Shown here one piece after another: positions 17,850 to 26,661 of a stretch of DNA of 47,131 bases. The position numbers and the translations under genes were made by a program. The number at the start of each line of letters is the position of its first letter. Position 1 is the stretch's first letter. A model generated the notes under the pieces. The model was not told the origin of the DNA. It saw only the letters and a list, made by a program, of their open reading frames with translations, and did no database searches. Origin of the DNA: Jannaschia seohaensis (GTDB lineage: Bacteria > Pseudomonadota > Alphaproteobacteria > Rhodobacterales > Rhodobacteraceae). Location of the stretch: NCBI RefSeq assembly GCF_900116765.1, contig NZ_UETC01000018.1:1-47131 (forward strand), read 5' to 3'.

Positions 17850-19372
17850 TCTGCGGCCACCTCGCTCGAGCCATGAATATGTTGCATGATTTCGTGGCTG
17901 ACGCGGTCGTAATCGCGGTCGTTGATCACTTCACCGCGGATCTGAAACTCGTCCATGACAAGGATCCGGTCCGCCACCGTGACCATCTCGGGCATATCGC
18001 TGGTGATCAACAGCACCGATGTGCCGGCATCCGCCAGATCCCGGATCAACTCGTGCACATAGGCCTTGGTCTTGATGTCGACGCCCACGGTCGGTTCGTC
18101 GATGATCAGGATACTCACATTCGCCGCAAGCCATTTGGCCACGCTCACCTTCTGCTGGTTTCCACCAGACAGGTTGCCGATTGTCTGGTGCAGCGAGGGC
18201 GTGCGCACTTCGAGCTTTTTGACCACCGGGGAAACCGCCTTTTCAACGGAGCGGTCCGTAAAGGCGCCAATCGCGTTCTGCAGCCGCCGCCACACGGTGA
18301 TCCCGGCGTTGTCCAACACGCTGTGCATGAGGATCAGGCCTTCGCTTTTGCGATCCTCGCTGACATAGCCGATCCGGTTTTGATGCAGCGCGTCCGCAAC
18401 CGATGTGATGTTGCGCGGCGTGCCCTCGACCAAAATCTCGCCGCCCGTCACCTTGTCAGCGCCGATGATCGCCTTGGCGAGTTCCGTGCGGCCCGATCCC
18501 ACCAGACCGTAAAGCCCCAGGACCTCGCCCTTATGCAGGCTCAACGAGACATCGGTGTGACCCGCTTGGGTGGCAACGCCGCGCAGTTCAAGAGCCACAT
18601 CGCGGTCGCGGCAATCGCGCTGGCTCCACGTGGGGATCTGTTCGGTCCGGCCGATCATAAGCCGCACAATGTCCTGCCGGCCAAGCCCTTCGAGCGGCTG
18701 GCTTTCGCAGGCGTTGCGGCCATCGCGCAGAACGGTCACTTGGTCGCAGATTTCCTGCACCTCCTCCAGCTTGTGGCTGACGAACACAAGGCTCACGCCA
18801 TCGTCGCGCAGCCGCTTCACAATCGAAAACAGCCGCTCGGTTTCGTGCTGGGTCAAGGACGCGGTCGGCTCGTCGAGCATCAGAATTCGAGACTTAAGCG
18901 CCAGGGCTTTCGCGATCTCGACAAGCTGGATCTTGGCGACGGGCAAGTCCTCGACCTTGGTGGAGGGGTCGGCGTCGATCTCCAAGAGATCAAGCCAATG
19001 CTCCGCGTCACGATAGAGCTTTGGATAGTTGATCGGCTTCCAAGGGTCGGCGCTCAGCGTTTCGAGAAAGATGTTTTCGGCGACCGAGAAGCGGGGGATG
19101 ACGTTTCGCTCCTGATGCACGACGCCGACCCCGGCGGCGATGGCCTCGCGGGTAGACTGCGGGGCAAAGAGCGTGCCGTCGATCTCCATATGGCCGGCGT
19201 CGTGGCGATGCACACCGGTCATGATCTTGATCAGTGTCGACTTTCCCGCGCCATTCTCGCCCAAAAGCGCGTGCACTGAGCCGGGTGTCAGAGACAGGTT
19301 GACCTTGTCCAATGCCACAACGCCCGGAAAGGTCTTGGTCACGGCATGGGCTTGAAAGGTGAATTGGCTCAT
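17846..19372 (-). CDS. Sugar ABC importer ATPase, two fused nucleotide-binding domains
   Basis: This 508-residue ATPase of the RbsA/MglA type powers the second importer of the window. Domain 1 has [14 protein letters not shown], the signature region LPVAKIQLVEIAKAL and Walker B ILMLDEPTASLT. Domain 2 has [24 protein letters not shown] and ILIIDEPTVGVD. It overlaps the permease gene upstream (ATG 19372) and the lactonase gene downstream by 4 bases each, so its synthesis is tied to both. Together with two different permease genes it should form a heteromeric importer. Confidence 0.95.
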   Translation of the reverse strand: MSQFTFQAHAVTKTFPGVVALDKVNLSLTPGSVHALLGENGAGKSTLIKIMTGVHRHDAGHMEIDGTLFAPQSTREAIAAGVGVVHQERNVIPRFSVAENIFLETLSADPWKPINYPKLYRDAEHWLDLLEIDADPSTKVEDLPVAKIQLVEIAKALALKSRILMLDEPTASLTQHETERLFSIVKRLRDDGVSLVFVSHKLEEVQEICDQVTVLRDGRNACESQPLEGLGRQDIVRLMIGRTEQIPTWSQRDCRDRDVALELRGVATQAGHTDVSLSLHKGEVLGLYGLVGSGRTELAKAIIGADKVTGGEILVEGTPRNITSVADALHQNRIGYVSEDRKSEGLILMHSVLDNAGITVWRRLQNAIGAFTDRSVEKAVSPVVKKLEVRTPSLHQTIGNLSGGNQQKVSVAKWLAANVSILIIDEPTVGVDIKTKAYVHELIRDLADAGTSVLLITSDMPEMVTVADRILVMDEFQIRGEVINDRDYDRVSHEIMQHIHGSSEVAAE

Positions 19373-20337
19373 GCGGCACCTCCGGGGACATGCCGCTGCC
19401 CGCGGATTTCACGAAGTCGGTTCACGCCCACCGCCCATAGGATCAAGAGACCCAAGACGACCTGCACCAGGAACGGGTCGATGTTAAAAAGCACAAGGAC
19501 CTGGGTGATGATGGCAATGATCACGACGCCACAGCAGGTGCCCGCGACACTGATGCGGCCCCCTGTCAAAAGCGCACCGCCGATCACAGGGGCCGCAAAG
19601 CTCAGGATCAGCCAGTCGTCGCCGATGCTGGGTTGCCCCAATTCCAGGCGGGCGACCAGCATGATCCCGGCCATCGCGGCCAGGACGCCGGAAATCGCAT
19701 GGGCGACGATCTCGGCCTTGGGCACCGAGATCCCGGACAGTTCTGCCGCATGTGAATTCCCGCCGACGGCCAGGATCGTGCGCCCAAGCGGCAGCCGGAA
19801 CAAAAAGTACCACAGCGCGATCGCGGTGATGGCGAACGGGAAGAACAGCAACGGGATGGTGCCGAACAACGATGCATTGCCGATCCACTTCACCGCCTCT
19901 GGGATTTCGTAGAAAGGCTGCGCCTCGGTGATGCCAAGATTGATGCCCTTGAAAACCGAGAGCGTGGCAAGCGTGATGACAAAGGCCGACACGCCGGTCA
20001 GCGCCACAAGGGCGCCATTCAGCACCCCGGCCAACAGACCGACCGCCAACGCCAGCATCGCTGCGATAGGCCAAGGCAGCCCCCAAACCTCCATCATGCC
20101 CGCAAAGGAAATCGCTGCGAGCCCGCCAATCGCCCCGACAGACAGGTTCATCTGTCCGATGCCGATGATCACCATTTGCGCAAACGCCACGAGCGCATTG
20201 ACCGAGATCGCCAGCAACAGGATCTGAATGTTGAAGGGCGTCAGAAACGACGGCTTTAGAATGCCGACAACGATGATCGCGGCGACCGACACGACAAACG
20301 GCCCGAACCAGTCCGACTTTGTGATATGTTGCGTCAT
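19369..20337 (-). CDS. Sugar ABC importer permease, second subunit
   Basis: This 322-residue RbsC-type inner-membrane permease carries MVIIGIGQMNLSVGAIGG (about residues 54-71), LAVGGNSHAAELSGISVPKA and PVIGGALLTGGRISVAGT. The frame is open much further upstream, inside the other permease gene, but ATG 20337 begins the family homology and overlaps the preceding gene's TGA by 4 bases. It presumably pairs with the other permease. The double cysteine in GTCCGVVII is unusual at a transmembrane position but need not matter. Confidence 0.93.
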   Translation of the reverse strand: MTQHITKSDWFGPFVVSVAAIIVVGILKPSFLTPFNIQILLLAISVNALVAFAQMVIIGIGQMNLSVGAIGGLAAISFAGMMEVWGLPWPIAAMLALAVGLLAGVLNGALVALTGVSAFVITLATLSVFKGINLGITEAQPFYEIPEAVKWIGNASLFGTIPLLFFPFAITAIALWYFLFRLPLGRTILAVGGNSHAAELSGISVPKAEIVAHAISGVLAAMAGIMLVARLELGQPSIGDDWLILSFAAPVIGGALLTGGRISVAGTCCGVVIIAIITQVLVLFNIDPFLVQVVLGLLILWAVGVNRLREIRGQRHVPGGAA

Positions 20338-21380
20338 ACCAACTTGTTCCGTGCAAGGTAGGATCGCCGCGCAAGGTCGAGCAGAACGGCAATCAGAAGC
20401 AAAAGGCCAAGATAGGTCTGCACCCAAAACGCGCCGACCTGCATCAACAAAAGACCCGTCGTCAGCATCGTCACCAAGAACGCGCCGAGGAATGTCCCCA
20501 GGACCGAAATCCTCCCGCCCGTTAACAGGTTCCCGCCAAGCACCGGCCCCAGAAACGCGGGCAGCAGCCAATCCTGGCCCAATTGTCCCGCCATGGATGG
20601 GATCGCTGCCCCCGTCCGCGACACGAGCATCAACCCCGCAACGACCGCCAAGACGCCCGACAGCGCATGGGCATAGGTGATCATGCGTCCGACCCTTATT
20701 CCCGAGAGCTCGGCCGCTCTTGCGTTGGCGCCTGCGGCCAAGATTTCCCGGCCGACCGTTGTGAACTTGAACGCGAGCCACAAGAGGACACCGATCACGA
20801 TCGCCGTCAGCAGCATCGGGGACAGGACCGCCAGGATCTTCATGCGGCCAAGCGTCGAAAACGCCGGAGAGATCTCGCGGAACGATTCCGCCTGCGTCAG
20901 AAAGATCATCGCCCCGAACATCACACTCATTGTTGCGAGTGTGATGATAAAGCTGTGCAGGCCCGACTTGACGATCATCACGCCATTCGTTGCCCCCAGA
21001 AGGGCGCCCACGATCAACGCCCCAAAGCAGGCGGGCAACCAGTGCAACCCAGCGGCCTGCATCAGCCAACCGCCGAACATGGCCCCGCAAACGCCGATCG
21101 CCCCGACCCCGAGGTTCAAGCCTCCGGTCACGATGACCACCATCATCGAGAACCCGATCATGATATTGACCGCCGCTGTTCGGCCCATCGCATACAGGCT
21201 GAAATTCGACAAAAACATCGGAGAGATGGACGCGAAGATGATCGTGAAGAGGACGATCAGAACGATCAGCCCAAACTCGTTGCTTAGGAAAAACCGTTGT
21301 ACCGCAGTCATCTGGCGGACAGGCGGGTGCGCGGTCACCGGATTGCGCACGGGCGCGGAATTCTGCTCGATATCGGCCAT
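20334..21380 (-). CDS. Sugar ABC importer permease, first subunit
   Basis: This 348-residue RbsC-type permease has an N-terminal cytoplasmic extension of about 30 residues before the first membrane segment (FGLIVLIVLFTIIFASISPM). Family motifs include SMMVVIVTGGLNLGVGAIGV, LAAGANARAAELSGIRVGRM and PVLGGNLLTGGRISVLGT. It begins 79 bases after the binding-protein stop, beyond a strong hairpin, and ends in a 4-base overlap with the second permease gene. Confidence 0.94.
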   Translation of the reverse strand: MADIEQNSAPVRNPVTAHPPVRQMTAVQRFFLSNEFGLIVLIVLFTIIFASISPMFLSNFSLYAMGRTAAVNIMIGFSMMVVIVTGGLNLGVGAIGVCGAMFGGWLMQAAGLHWLPACFGALIVGALLGATNGVMIVKSGLHSFIITLATMSVMFGAMIFLTQAESFREISPAFSTLGRMKILAVLSPMLLTAIVIGVLLWLAFKFTTVGREILAAGANARAAELSGIRVGRMITYAHALSGVLAVVAGLMLVSRTGAAIPSMAGQLGQDWLLPAFLGPVLGGNLLTGGRISVLGTFLGAFLVTMLTTGLLLMQVGAFWVQTYLGLLLLIAVLLDLARRSYLARNKLV

Positions 21381-21415
21381 CGGACCTTAGCGATTTATTG
21401 GGATAAAGCGAAATC

Positions 21416-21437
21416 GCGGGGCGGAAAACCGCCCCGC
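21416..21437 (-). other. Strong hairpin between binding-protein and permease genes
   Basis: GCGGGGCGG (21416-21424) and CCGCCCCGC (21429-21437) form a perfect 9-bp stem around AAAA, 22 bases beyond the binding-protein stop on the minus strand. The following RNA would read GATTTCGCTTTAT, a weakly U-rich tract, so it may act as a leaky terminator that keeps transporter genes below the binding protein. The pentitol operon has a hairpin at the same place. Confidence 0.6.
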
Positions 21438-21459
21438 AGTCCGGAACACAGCAGCCGAT

Positions 21460-22485
21460 TTAGCTGCAAGTGAGATAAGTGTCCTCGAAGCCTTCCATCA
21501 ACTCGGCCGTGATCGCCTGCATGGACGCGACGTAGTTGTCGACGGCATCGATCCCGGCGAACACCGTGCCGCTGTCGATGAACTTGTCGGTCAAGGCGAT
21601 GGATTTGAAGGGGGCGTCGGCCTTGACTTCGCAACCTGAACGCAGGCGGTCGGCGACAAAGGATCCGATATAGCCCTGCCCGTATGGGTTCTGCAGCATC
21701 GTGCCGTGGACATAGCCGTCGCGGATCGCGTTCATAACGACCTCGTCGTGGTCGATGCCGACCATCTTGATCCGCTTGTCGCCGATCCTGCGCAGAGCGT
21801 TCGCCGCAACGACTGCGGGCACCCAAGCGGTGGTGATGATCCCGTCGACATCGCCGGCATGGGCTGCAAGGTAGGCATTGATCTTTTCTTCGGCAGGTTC
21901 CGGTGCGTCGATGTCGGCGATGACCTGGATGACCTCGGCACCGGCCTCTTCCGCGGCACGGGCAACGGCGTCAATGCGAAGCTGCGTGTTGGGATCGACC
22001 AAGAAGCCGGTGAAATGTGCAATCTTGGCGCCAGGGCCAAGCACCTCGAGCAATTCCTTTGCGCCCAGATAGGCGGAATTCCCGGTATCGGTGCCCATGC
22101 AGAATTTGGCTTCCGACGGGTCCTGCAGGCAGCCCGCAAGCGCCAAGACCGGTGCGCCCGTGCCGGCCAGTTCGTTCGCGATGGCGACGGTTCCGACGGG
22201 GTCCCCCGGGAACACCAGGAAGGCGTTGTAGCCTTGGGTGACCAAGCTCTCGAGGATCTGATTTTGCATGCTGAGTTCCCATTTCTGGGGAACGCGATAA
22301 TCCGCCGCGGCCAGTCCAAAGTCGCGCGCGGCATCCTTGCCCGCTTGTTCCCACGCCGCGAAGTACGGGTGCGGTCCGCCCGGCACCAACGCCACGCGGG
22401 TCGTGGAGTCCGCAGATGCTTGCGTGGACAGAACGCCAAGCAAGATCGCGGCCGTGGTCGCTTTGAGAACTGGTCTCTTCGTCAT
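21460..22485 (-). CDS. Periplasmic sugar-binding protein of ABC importer
   Basis: This 341-residue type-1 periplasmic binding protein is the first gene of the minus-strand sugar operon. It has a Sec signal peptide (MTKRPVLKATTAAILLG, likely cleavage after STQASA) and family features such as VALVPGGPHPYFAAWEQAGK, NAFLVFPGDPVGTVAIANEL and IKMVGIDHDEVVMNAIRDG. Four cysteines are visible in the mature part. A ribosome site (GGAGGAAAC) precedes ATG 22485. The ligand is probably a deoxyhexose or a related sugar, judging from the mutarotase, lactonase and dehydratase in the same operon. Confidence 0.92.
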   Translation of the reverse strand: MTKRPVLKATTAAILLGVLSTQASADSTTRVALVPGGPHPYFAAWEQAGKDAARDFGLAAADYRVPQKWELSMQNQILESLVTQGYNAFLVFPGDPVGTVAIANELAGTGAPVLALAGCLQDPSEAKFCMGTDTGNSAYLGAKELLEVLGPGAKIAHFTGFLVDPNTQLRIDAVARAAEEAGAEVIQVIADIDAPEPAEEKINAYLAAHAGDVDGIITTAWVPAVVAANALRRIGDKRIKMVGIDHDEVVMNAIRDGYVHGTMLQNPYGQGYIGSFVADRLRSGCEVKADAPFKSIALTDKFIDSGTVFAGIDAVDNYVASMQAITAELMEGFEDTYLTCS

Positions 22486-22541
22486 GTCTGTTTCCTCCCT
22501 ATCAGCTGCACAAAATGCGCTGCTTGCCGTGAGATAACATG

Positions 22542-22554
22542 CTAGTATACTAGT
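22542..22554. promoter_or_regulatory. Palindromic operator candidate in the divergent promoter
   Basis: CTAGTATACTAG (22542-22553) is a perfect 12-bp palindrome midway between the divergent binding-protein and SDR genes. The 10-mer GTATACTAGT (22545-22554) inside and beside it recurs at 24112-24121, upstream of the GntR gene. FadR/FCD-type GntR regulators bind short palindromes of this general kind, so the nearby regulator is the likely binder. Confidence 0.6.
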
Positions 22555-22601
22555 GTGTCAATAGGGATGATTTTCGCCTGTCAAGCGAAGGGACACAGCA
22601 C

Positions 22602-23342
22602 ATGGATGCAGGTCAAACAGCGGTCCTCACGGGCGCAGCGGGGGCGATCGGGCAGATGACGGCGCGACGTCTTCTGGATCAAGGCGCGACGGTCATCGGC
22701 GTCGACCGCGATGCGAGCGGGTTGGCCGGCTTGGCCTCGACATTTGGGGATGCCTTTGTCCCTCTGGTCGCGGATCTGAGCGATGAGGCGGGCATTTCCG
22801 AGTGCTCCGACAGGATCACCGGCGATCACGGCTCCATCGCGATCCTGATCAATAATGTGGGTGTCATCTCCCATTCAAAGTTTCTCGAAACCTCGCTCGC
22901 CGATCTGCGGCACGCGATGACGGTGAACTTCGAGAGCGCGTACTTGATGAGCCAGAACCTGCTTCCCGGCATGGTTCGCGCCAAGCATGGCCGCATCATC
23001 AACGTCTCGTCCTTCGCGGGCCGGTCAGGCGGTTTGCTTGCCGGAACGGCCTATAGCTTGTCGAAATCCGCAATGATTGGACTGACGTTCGCTTTGGCCC
23101 GCGAGTTCGGCCCAAAAGGTGTATCCGTCAACGCCGTGGCCCCGGCGTTTGTGCAGTCGGACATGATGTCTTCATCGTTCAAGCGCCCCGAAGACAAGGA
23201 TAGGTTGCTTGCCTCGATCCCGCTGGGCCGATTGTGCGACCCCGACGAAGTGGCGAGCGCAATCGCCTACCTGGCGTCCGCTCCTGCGGGATTCATCAAC
23301 GGCGAAGTCATTGATATAAATGGCGGCGTTCAGTGCGACTGA
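22602..23342 (+). CDS. Short-chain dehydrogenase/reductase of the sugar locus
   Basis: This 246-residue classical SDR has TGAAGAIGQMTARRLL, NNVGV, catalytic Ser in INVSSFAGRSGG, YSLSK and the family tail GEVIDINGGVQCD. VIGVDRDAS, with Asp after the second strand, favours NAD. It is transcribed divergently from the binding-protein operon, from the region with the palindrome, and converges on the GntR gene with only 5 bases between. A role as the 2-keto-3-deoxy-aldonate dehydrogenase or as the first sugar dehydrogenase of the oxidative pathway is likely. Sequence alone does not choose between them. Confidence 0.85.
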   Translation: MDAGQTAVLTGAAGAIGQMTARRLLDQGATVIGVDRDASGLAGLASTFGDAFVPLVADLSDEAGISECSDRITGDHGSIAILINNVGVISHSKFLETSLADLRHAMTVNFESAYLMSQNLLPGMVRAKHGRIINVSSFAGRSGGLLAGTAYSLSKSAMIGLTFALAREFGPKGVSVNAVAPAFVQSDMMSSSFKRPEDKDRLLASIPLGRLCDPDEVASAIAYLASAPAGFINGEVIDINGGVQCD

Positions 23343-23347
23343 GGATC

Positions 23348-24040
23348 TTAAACATCTTTCTCAAACGTCTGCGGGTCTGTCCTCACAGCTTCTTCCAGCA
23401 TGTGGTTGGCACGGCGCAAATGACGTGTCATCGCCTTTAGCGCCGCATCGGTGTCGCGCGCGCAGATCGCTTCTGCCACCTCTTTGTGCTGCACGAGGAT
23501 CGCCCTTGTGTCCCGTTGCGAATACACGGCGTAGCGGAATCGATCCATGTATAGCTTAACCCGCAACACCTCGGGCCAGACATCCCCGAGCCCGCAATGT
23601 TCTGCTATGGCCGCGTGAAATGCCTCGTCGGACTGGAAAAACGCGGCTTCGTCACCGATCTCGGACAGCACCTCTTGCAGTTTGATCTCGCGCTGGATCG
23701 CGCTGCACAACGCGGTGTTGTCCTCAAGCTCTGTCGCACGACGGACTAGCGCCAACTCGAACGCCTCCCGCATGAACTGCGACCGCCGAAACGCAGAGAC
23801 GCGAATGGGGGCGACAGTCGAGCCCCGCTGCGGAACGATATCCAGAAAGCCAAGCGCCTCCAATTTCTGAAACGCCTCCCGGACCGGTGTCCGGCTCACG
23901 CCCAGATCCTTAGCGAGCTGCGCCTCCGAGATATGCGATCGCGGCTTAAGCTCAAGTTTCAGGATCATTCCAAGAATGATCTCGAACACCTGATCGGACA
24001 TCGACTGTCCCGTCAGGCGTTTCGTTATGCTCTTGCTCAT
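23348..24040 (-). CDS. GntR-family (FadR/FCD) transcriptional regulator
   Basis: This 230-residue regulator has an N-terminal winged helix with EAQLAKDLGVSRTPVREAFQ (about residues 38-57) and a C-terminal FCD ligand domain. The metal/ligand positions are visible in SDEAFHAAI, VQHKEVAEAI and MTRHLRRANH. FCD regulators of sugar-acid operons commonly respond to the pathway's keto-acid or aldonate. It probably represses this locus and itself, given the shared motif upstream of both transcription units. Confidence 0.92.
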   Translation of the reverse strand: MSKSITKRLTGQSMSDQVFEIILGMILKLELKPRSHISEAQLAKDLGVSRTPVREAFQKLEALGFLDIVPQRGSTVAPIRVSAFRRSQFMREAFELALVRRATELEDNTALCSAIQREIKLQEVLSEIGDEAAFFQSDEAFHAAIAEHCGLGDVWPEVLRVKLYMDRFRYAVYSQRDTRAILVQHKEVAEAICARDTDAALKAMTRHLRRANHMLEEAVRTDPQTFEKDV

Positions 24041-24110
24041 GCTCGATCACTTGCCTTTTGGGGCATATTGCCCTTGGGATGGTACCATTCTACAGTCTTC
24101 TAGCGACACC

Positions 24111-24126
24111 GGTATACTAGTATGCC
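24111..24126. promoter_or_regulatory. Palindromic operator candidate upstream of the GntR gene
   Basis: GGTATACTAGTATGCC is a 16-base palindrome with one mismatched pair; its core ATACTAGTAT (24114-24123) is perfect. It lies 71 bases before the GntR ATG and about 19 bases before the ATG of the truncated aldo/keto reductase. It shares GTATACTAGT with the palindrome at 22542-22553. A second palindrome, ATGGTACCAT (24079-24088), lies nearer the GntR start. Confidence 0.55.
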
Positions 24127-24144
24127 ATACAACATGGCAGGAAC

Positions 24145-24242
24145 ATGAGGCAAGAGACGACCATAACTGATCTCCCGGCACTCGGGCTTGGATGCGCACC
24201 GATCGGCGGGCTTTTGTCCGAGGTGTCTGACGCAGACGCCGC
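24145..24242 (+). pseudogene. Aldo/keto reductase (sugar dehydrogenase type), truncated N-terminus
   Basis: From ATG 24145 the translation contains LPALGLGCAPIGGLLSEVSD followed by ADAAG. This is the start of the aldo/keto reductase group that includes bacterial L-fucose/D-threo-aldose dehydrogenases. After about 32 codons the sequence enters the terminal repeat of an IS3-family element, and the rest of the gene is not found on the other side. It faces away from the GntR gene across the shared operator. Before disruption it probably supplied the first oxidation (sugar to lactone) for the lactonase and dehydratase in this locus. Confidence 0.7.
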
Positions 24243-24318
24243 TGGAGTGCGCCCCTCGGGGTGGGCAGATTGAGCGGGTTGAATTGACCGGGAGCGGGCT
24301 TTCAGAGGAAGCAAGCCC

Positions 24319-24664
24319 ATGCCGAGACGCAATCGCAGCCATAGCACCGAGTTCAGGCGCCAAGTCGTCGCCGAGTATCGTGCCTGCGAGACCTTGCATG
24401 CTCTTGGTCGCCGCCACGACCTTTCGAGAAACCTGATCTGGATTTGAGTCGAGAAGGCGGGGGGGGGGCGGTGCGTTGGATGAAGACGGAGCCGCCGCCG
24501 AACTTCTTGCAGACTACGAGGCGCGGCTCTAGAGCGCCTCGTCGGGTGGCAGATGCCCGAGATCGAGTTCTAAAAGGGGGCTGCACGCTCCGGACCCTCG
24601 TGGAAAAGCGAGCTTACATCCGTGACCGTCGGCCTGCCGGCCTTTCATCCAGCGGGGGTGCGAG
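24319..24664 (+). pseudogene. IS3-family OrfA, broken
   Basis: The start PRRNRSHSTEFRRQVVAEYR is the helix-turn-helix protein of an IS3-family element. An in-frame TGA follows the segment HDLSRNLIWI, and a run of eight G at about 24461-24468 shifts the frame. After that only scattered pieces of the leucine-zipper part can be read. It is not functional. Confidence 0.75.
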
Positions 24665-24667
24665 CTG

Positions 24668-25462
24668 ATGCGTATCGCGCGATCCAGCGACTACGCCGAG
24701 CCTGCAGGCAAGCCCGCCGACGAGACGATCGTGGCGGCGATCCGCGCCATCACCGATGAGGTCGAGGGCTATGGCTATCGGCGCGTCGATGTCTAACTCC
24801 GCCACCGTGGATTTCTCGTCAATGCGAAGAAGGTGCGGCGGCTGATGAAGGAACACGATCTGAACCCGCGACGACGAAGGCGTTTCGTCCGCACGACCGA
24901 CAGCGATCACGACAGCCCAATCTTCCCGTTCGTCGCGAAAGGGTCCGAAGTTCACGGCCCGGAGCAGCTCTGCGTGACCGACCTGATCTACGTCCCGATC
25001 ACGGGTGGCTTCGCCTACGCAGCGCTGATCCTGGACGCGTCGTCTCGCCGGGTGGTGGGATACGCGATCGGGCGCAGCATCAATGCGCGCCTCGGAGTGA
25101 CTGCGCTTCGATAGGCGATTTCCCTGCGCAAGCCGTTGCCTGGATGTGTGTTCCACTCCGACCGCGGATCGCAATACGCCTCGGAGATGCACCGCGATTT
25201 TCTTACCACGCACGGCTTCTTCGGTTCGATGAGCCGGCGTAGCGATCCCTACGACAACCCGCAGGCCGAGAGCTTCGTGAAGACGCCGAAGGTGGAAGAT
25301 GCCTATTTGATGGAATACGAAACATTCGAGGATGTCGCCGAAGGCGTGCCCCGCCTCATCGAGGCCCACAACGAAAGACGCTTGCACTCCGCCTTGGGGT
25401 ATCTCAGCCCCGCCGAGTTCGAGGACCGCAACGCCCGCACACCTGTCAAAACCGCCGCGTGA
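24668..25462 (+). pseudogene. IS3-family OrfB transposase, broken by stops
   Basis: The integrase-type transposase can be read almost to its end in one frame, but it has an internal TAA at about 24794 and a TAG at about 25112. Catalytic-region motifs remain: VTDLIYVPITGGFAYAALIL with the first Asp, [12 protein letters not shown] with the second, and NPQAESF with the Glu. The tail reads [19 protein letters not shown]. The two stops make it inactive. Confidence 0.85.
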
Positions 25463-25514
25463 TCCTGCCCACCCCGCGGGGGGCGCACTCCATACCGGGG
25501 TCAAAGTTGCATGC

Positions 25515-26063
25515 CGATTGACACGCCTTGCAGACCGGATCGATCATTCCGCGAAGGCAATCGAGGACAAGCACCATAACCTAAGCGCTGTGCTCAAGGG
25601 GTTGGCTGAAATCTGGCTGACTGGCCTTGCGCCCGCGTTCAATTTGCAGCGCTCGCTTGAGGATGCGGTTCTGCGATGGATGAGCTCGCATCCAGGTTGG
25701 ATCCTTCGGGCCCCGGACAGCCGACCGCCCACCGACCTTCACGATGCGGGTCAGATCTGCGTTGGGCCGCCACCGACTCTGTGGAACCAGCCCCCACCGC
25801 AGGAGTTGGGCCAGATGTTGAGGATCGCCTGGATGGCTGATGTCGCGGGCCGGGACAAGCGCAACCGCGCACTTGGCCGCGCCGGTGAGGCGCGTATCCT
25901 GGCGCACGAGCGGTCAACGCTCCGGTCTGCCGAGCGTGCTGACCTGGCGGGCAAGGCTCGCTGGACACCGAAGGAAGACTGCGACGGCGCGGGCTTTGAC
26001 ATCGCCAGATCTGCGCACGATGGCCGGCTGCGGCTGATCGAGATAAAGACGATGAATGGGTGA
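25515..26063 (+). pseudogene. DUF3883-domain protein, C-terminal remnant
   Basis: About 180 residues are open here without a start codon of their own. The portion GQMLRIAWMADVAGRDKRNR, ALGRAGEARILAHERSTL and RLRLIEIKTMNG matches the DUF3883 domain, a nuclease-like fold common in defence and DNA-processing proteins. The domain normally continues past KTTNG into ERTPFHI and so on, but here a stop follows directly. The left end is cut at the IS3 element. Both ends are thus missing. Confidence 0.65.
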
Positions 26064-26661
26064 GCGTGTAGCGCATGATGTCCGAGGGCCCCACCCCGGC
26101 TTCGACGTAACGATGATGGCGAGCTACCATCTCGAAGGCTGCGAATGCGAGATAGCTTCAGCCTTTCCGCGATCAGTCGCGAACCAGAGGAGATCGAGCA
26201 GTTCTCGATCGTCGTGATCCTGGTCGGAAACAGACGGGATAAGGAGGAGCTGGAAAGCCAACTGAAAGGGGCTCCATCTCGGATCGTCCGCGTGTTCGCC
26301 GGGCGACATGCCTATCGACTCTGCCTTCCTCTCGCCAATGGGTGAAGGGCAAGGCCGCCGAGGCCGTCAACGCGTAACCGAACGTTCAGTCCTTGCGTGC
26401 CAATGTCCATGATCTCGAACAGCAACAAATCGACGCGGGCCTGCTCATCCGAGGAATAGTTCGTCCCACAGCGGGTCGAATGTCCCTCTCGCCGCCAACG
26501 CAGTGGCACGGTTTGAAGGGGAAGGCCCCCGCGACCAACGATCCCAGCGGCAACAGTACAGGTTCTTGGCCAGCTCTTGCCTGAAGGACCAAGCGTCCAT
26601 CTCGACCTTTCGCCTATCCATGAACATCGGATTCGATACCGGAATTCGGAAAGTTAAGCAG
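26064..26661. other. Unassigned stretch between the DUF3883 remnant and a small helical gene
   Basis: Short open frames occur on both strands (for example 26145-26345 on + and 26445-26627 on -). None has a ribosome site or a family I recognise. Given the damaged neighbours on the left, this is probably further gene debris. Confidence 0.4.

Larger units (their letters stand above)
24243..25492 (+). mobile_element. Decayed IS3-family insertion sequence, 1250 bp
   Basis: The ends are imperfect inverted repeats: left TGGAGTGCGCCCC-TCGGGGTGGGCAG, right (reverse complement) TGGAGTGCGCCCC-CCGCGGGGTGGGCAG. Inside are orfA and orfB remnants in + orientation. The length is typical of IS3 elements. No target duplication is visible (CGC on the left, TAC on the right), and the interrupted aldo/keto reductase does not resume to the right. 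Flanking DNA was therefore lost after insertion. Confidence 0.85.

Noticed and set aside
17873-19279. 468-codon open frame antisense to the second ABC ATPase
   Set aside because: Mirror frame of a well-defined ATPase gene, without motifs of its own.
20338-21090. Long N-terminal extension of the second permease inside the first permease gene
   Set aside because: The extension overlaps another real permease gene. RbsC homology begins at ATG 20337, which forms an ATGA overlap.
26145-26345. 66-codon + frame as a real small gene
   Set aside because: No ribosome site, overlapping frames on both strands, and it lies in debris beside two pseudogenes.
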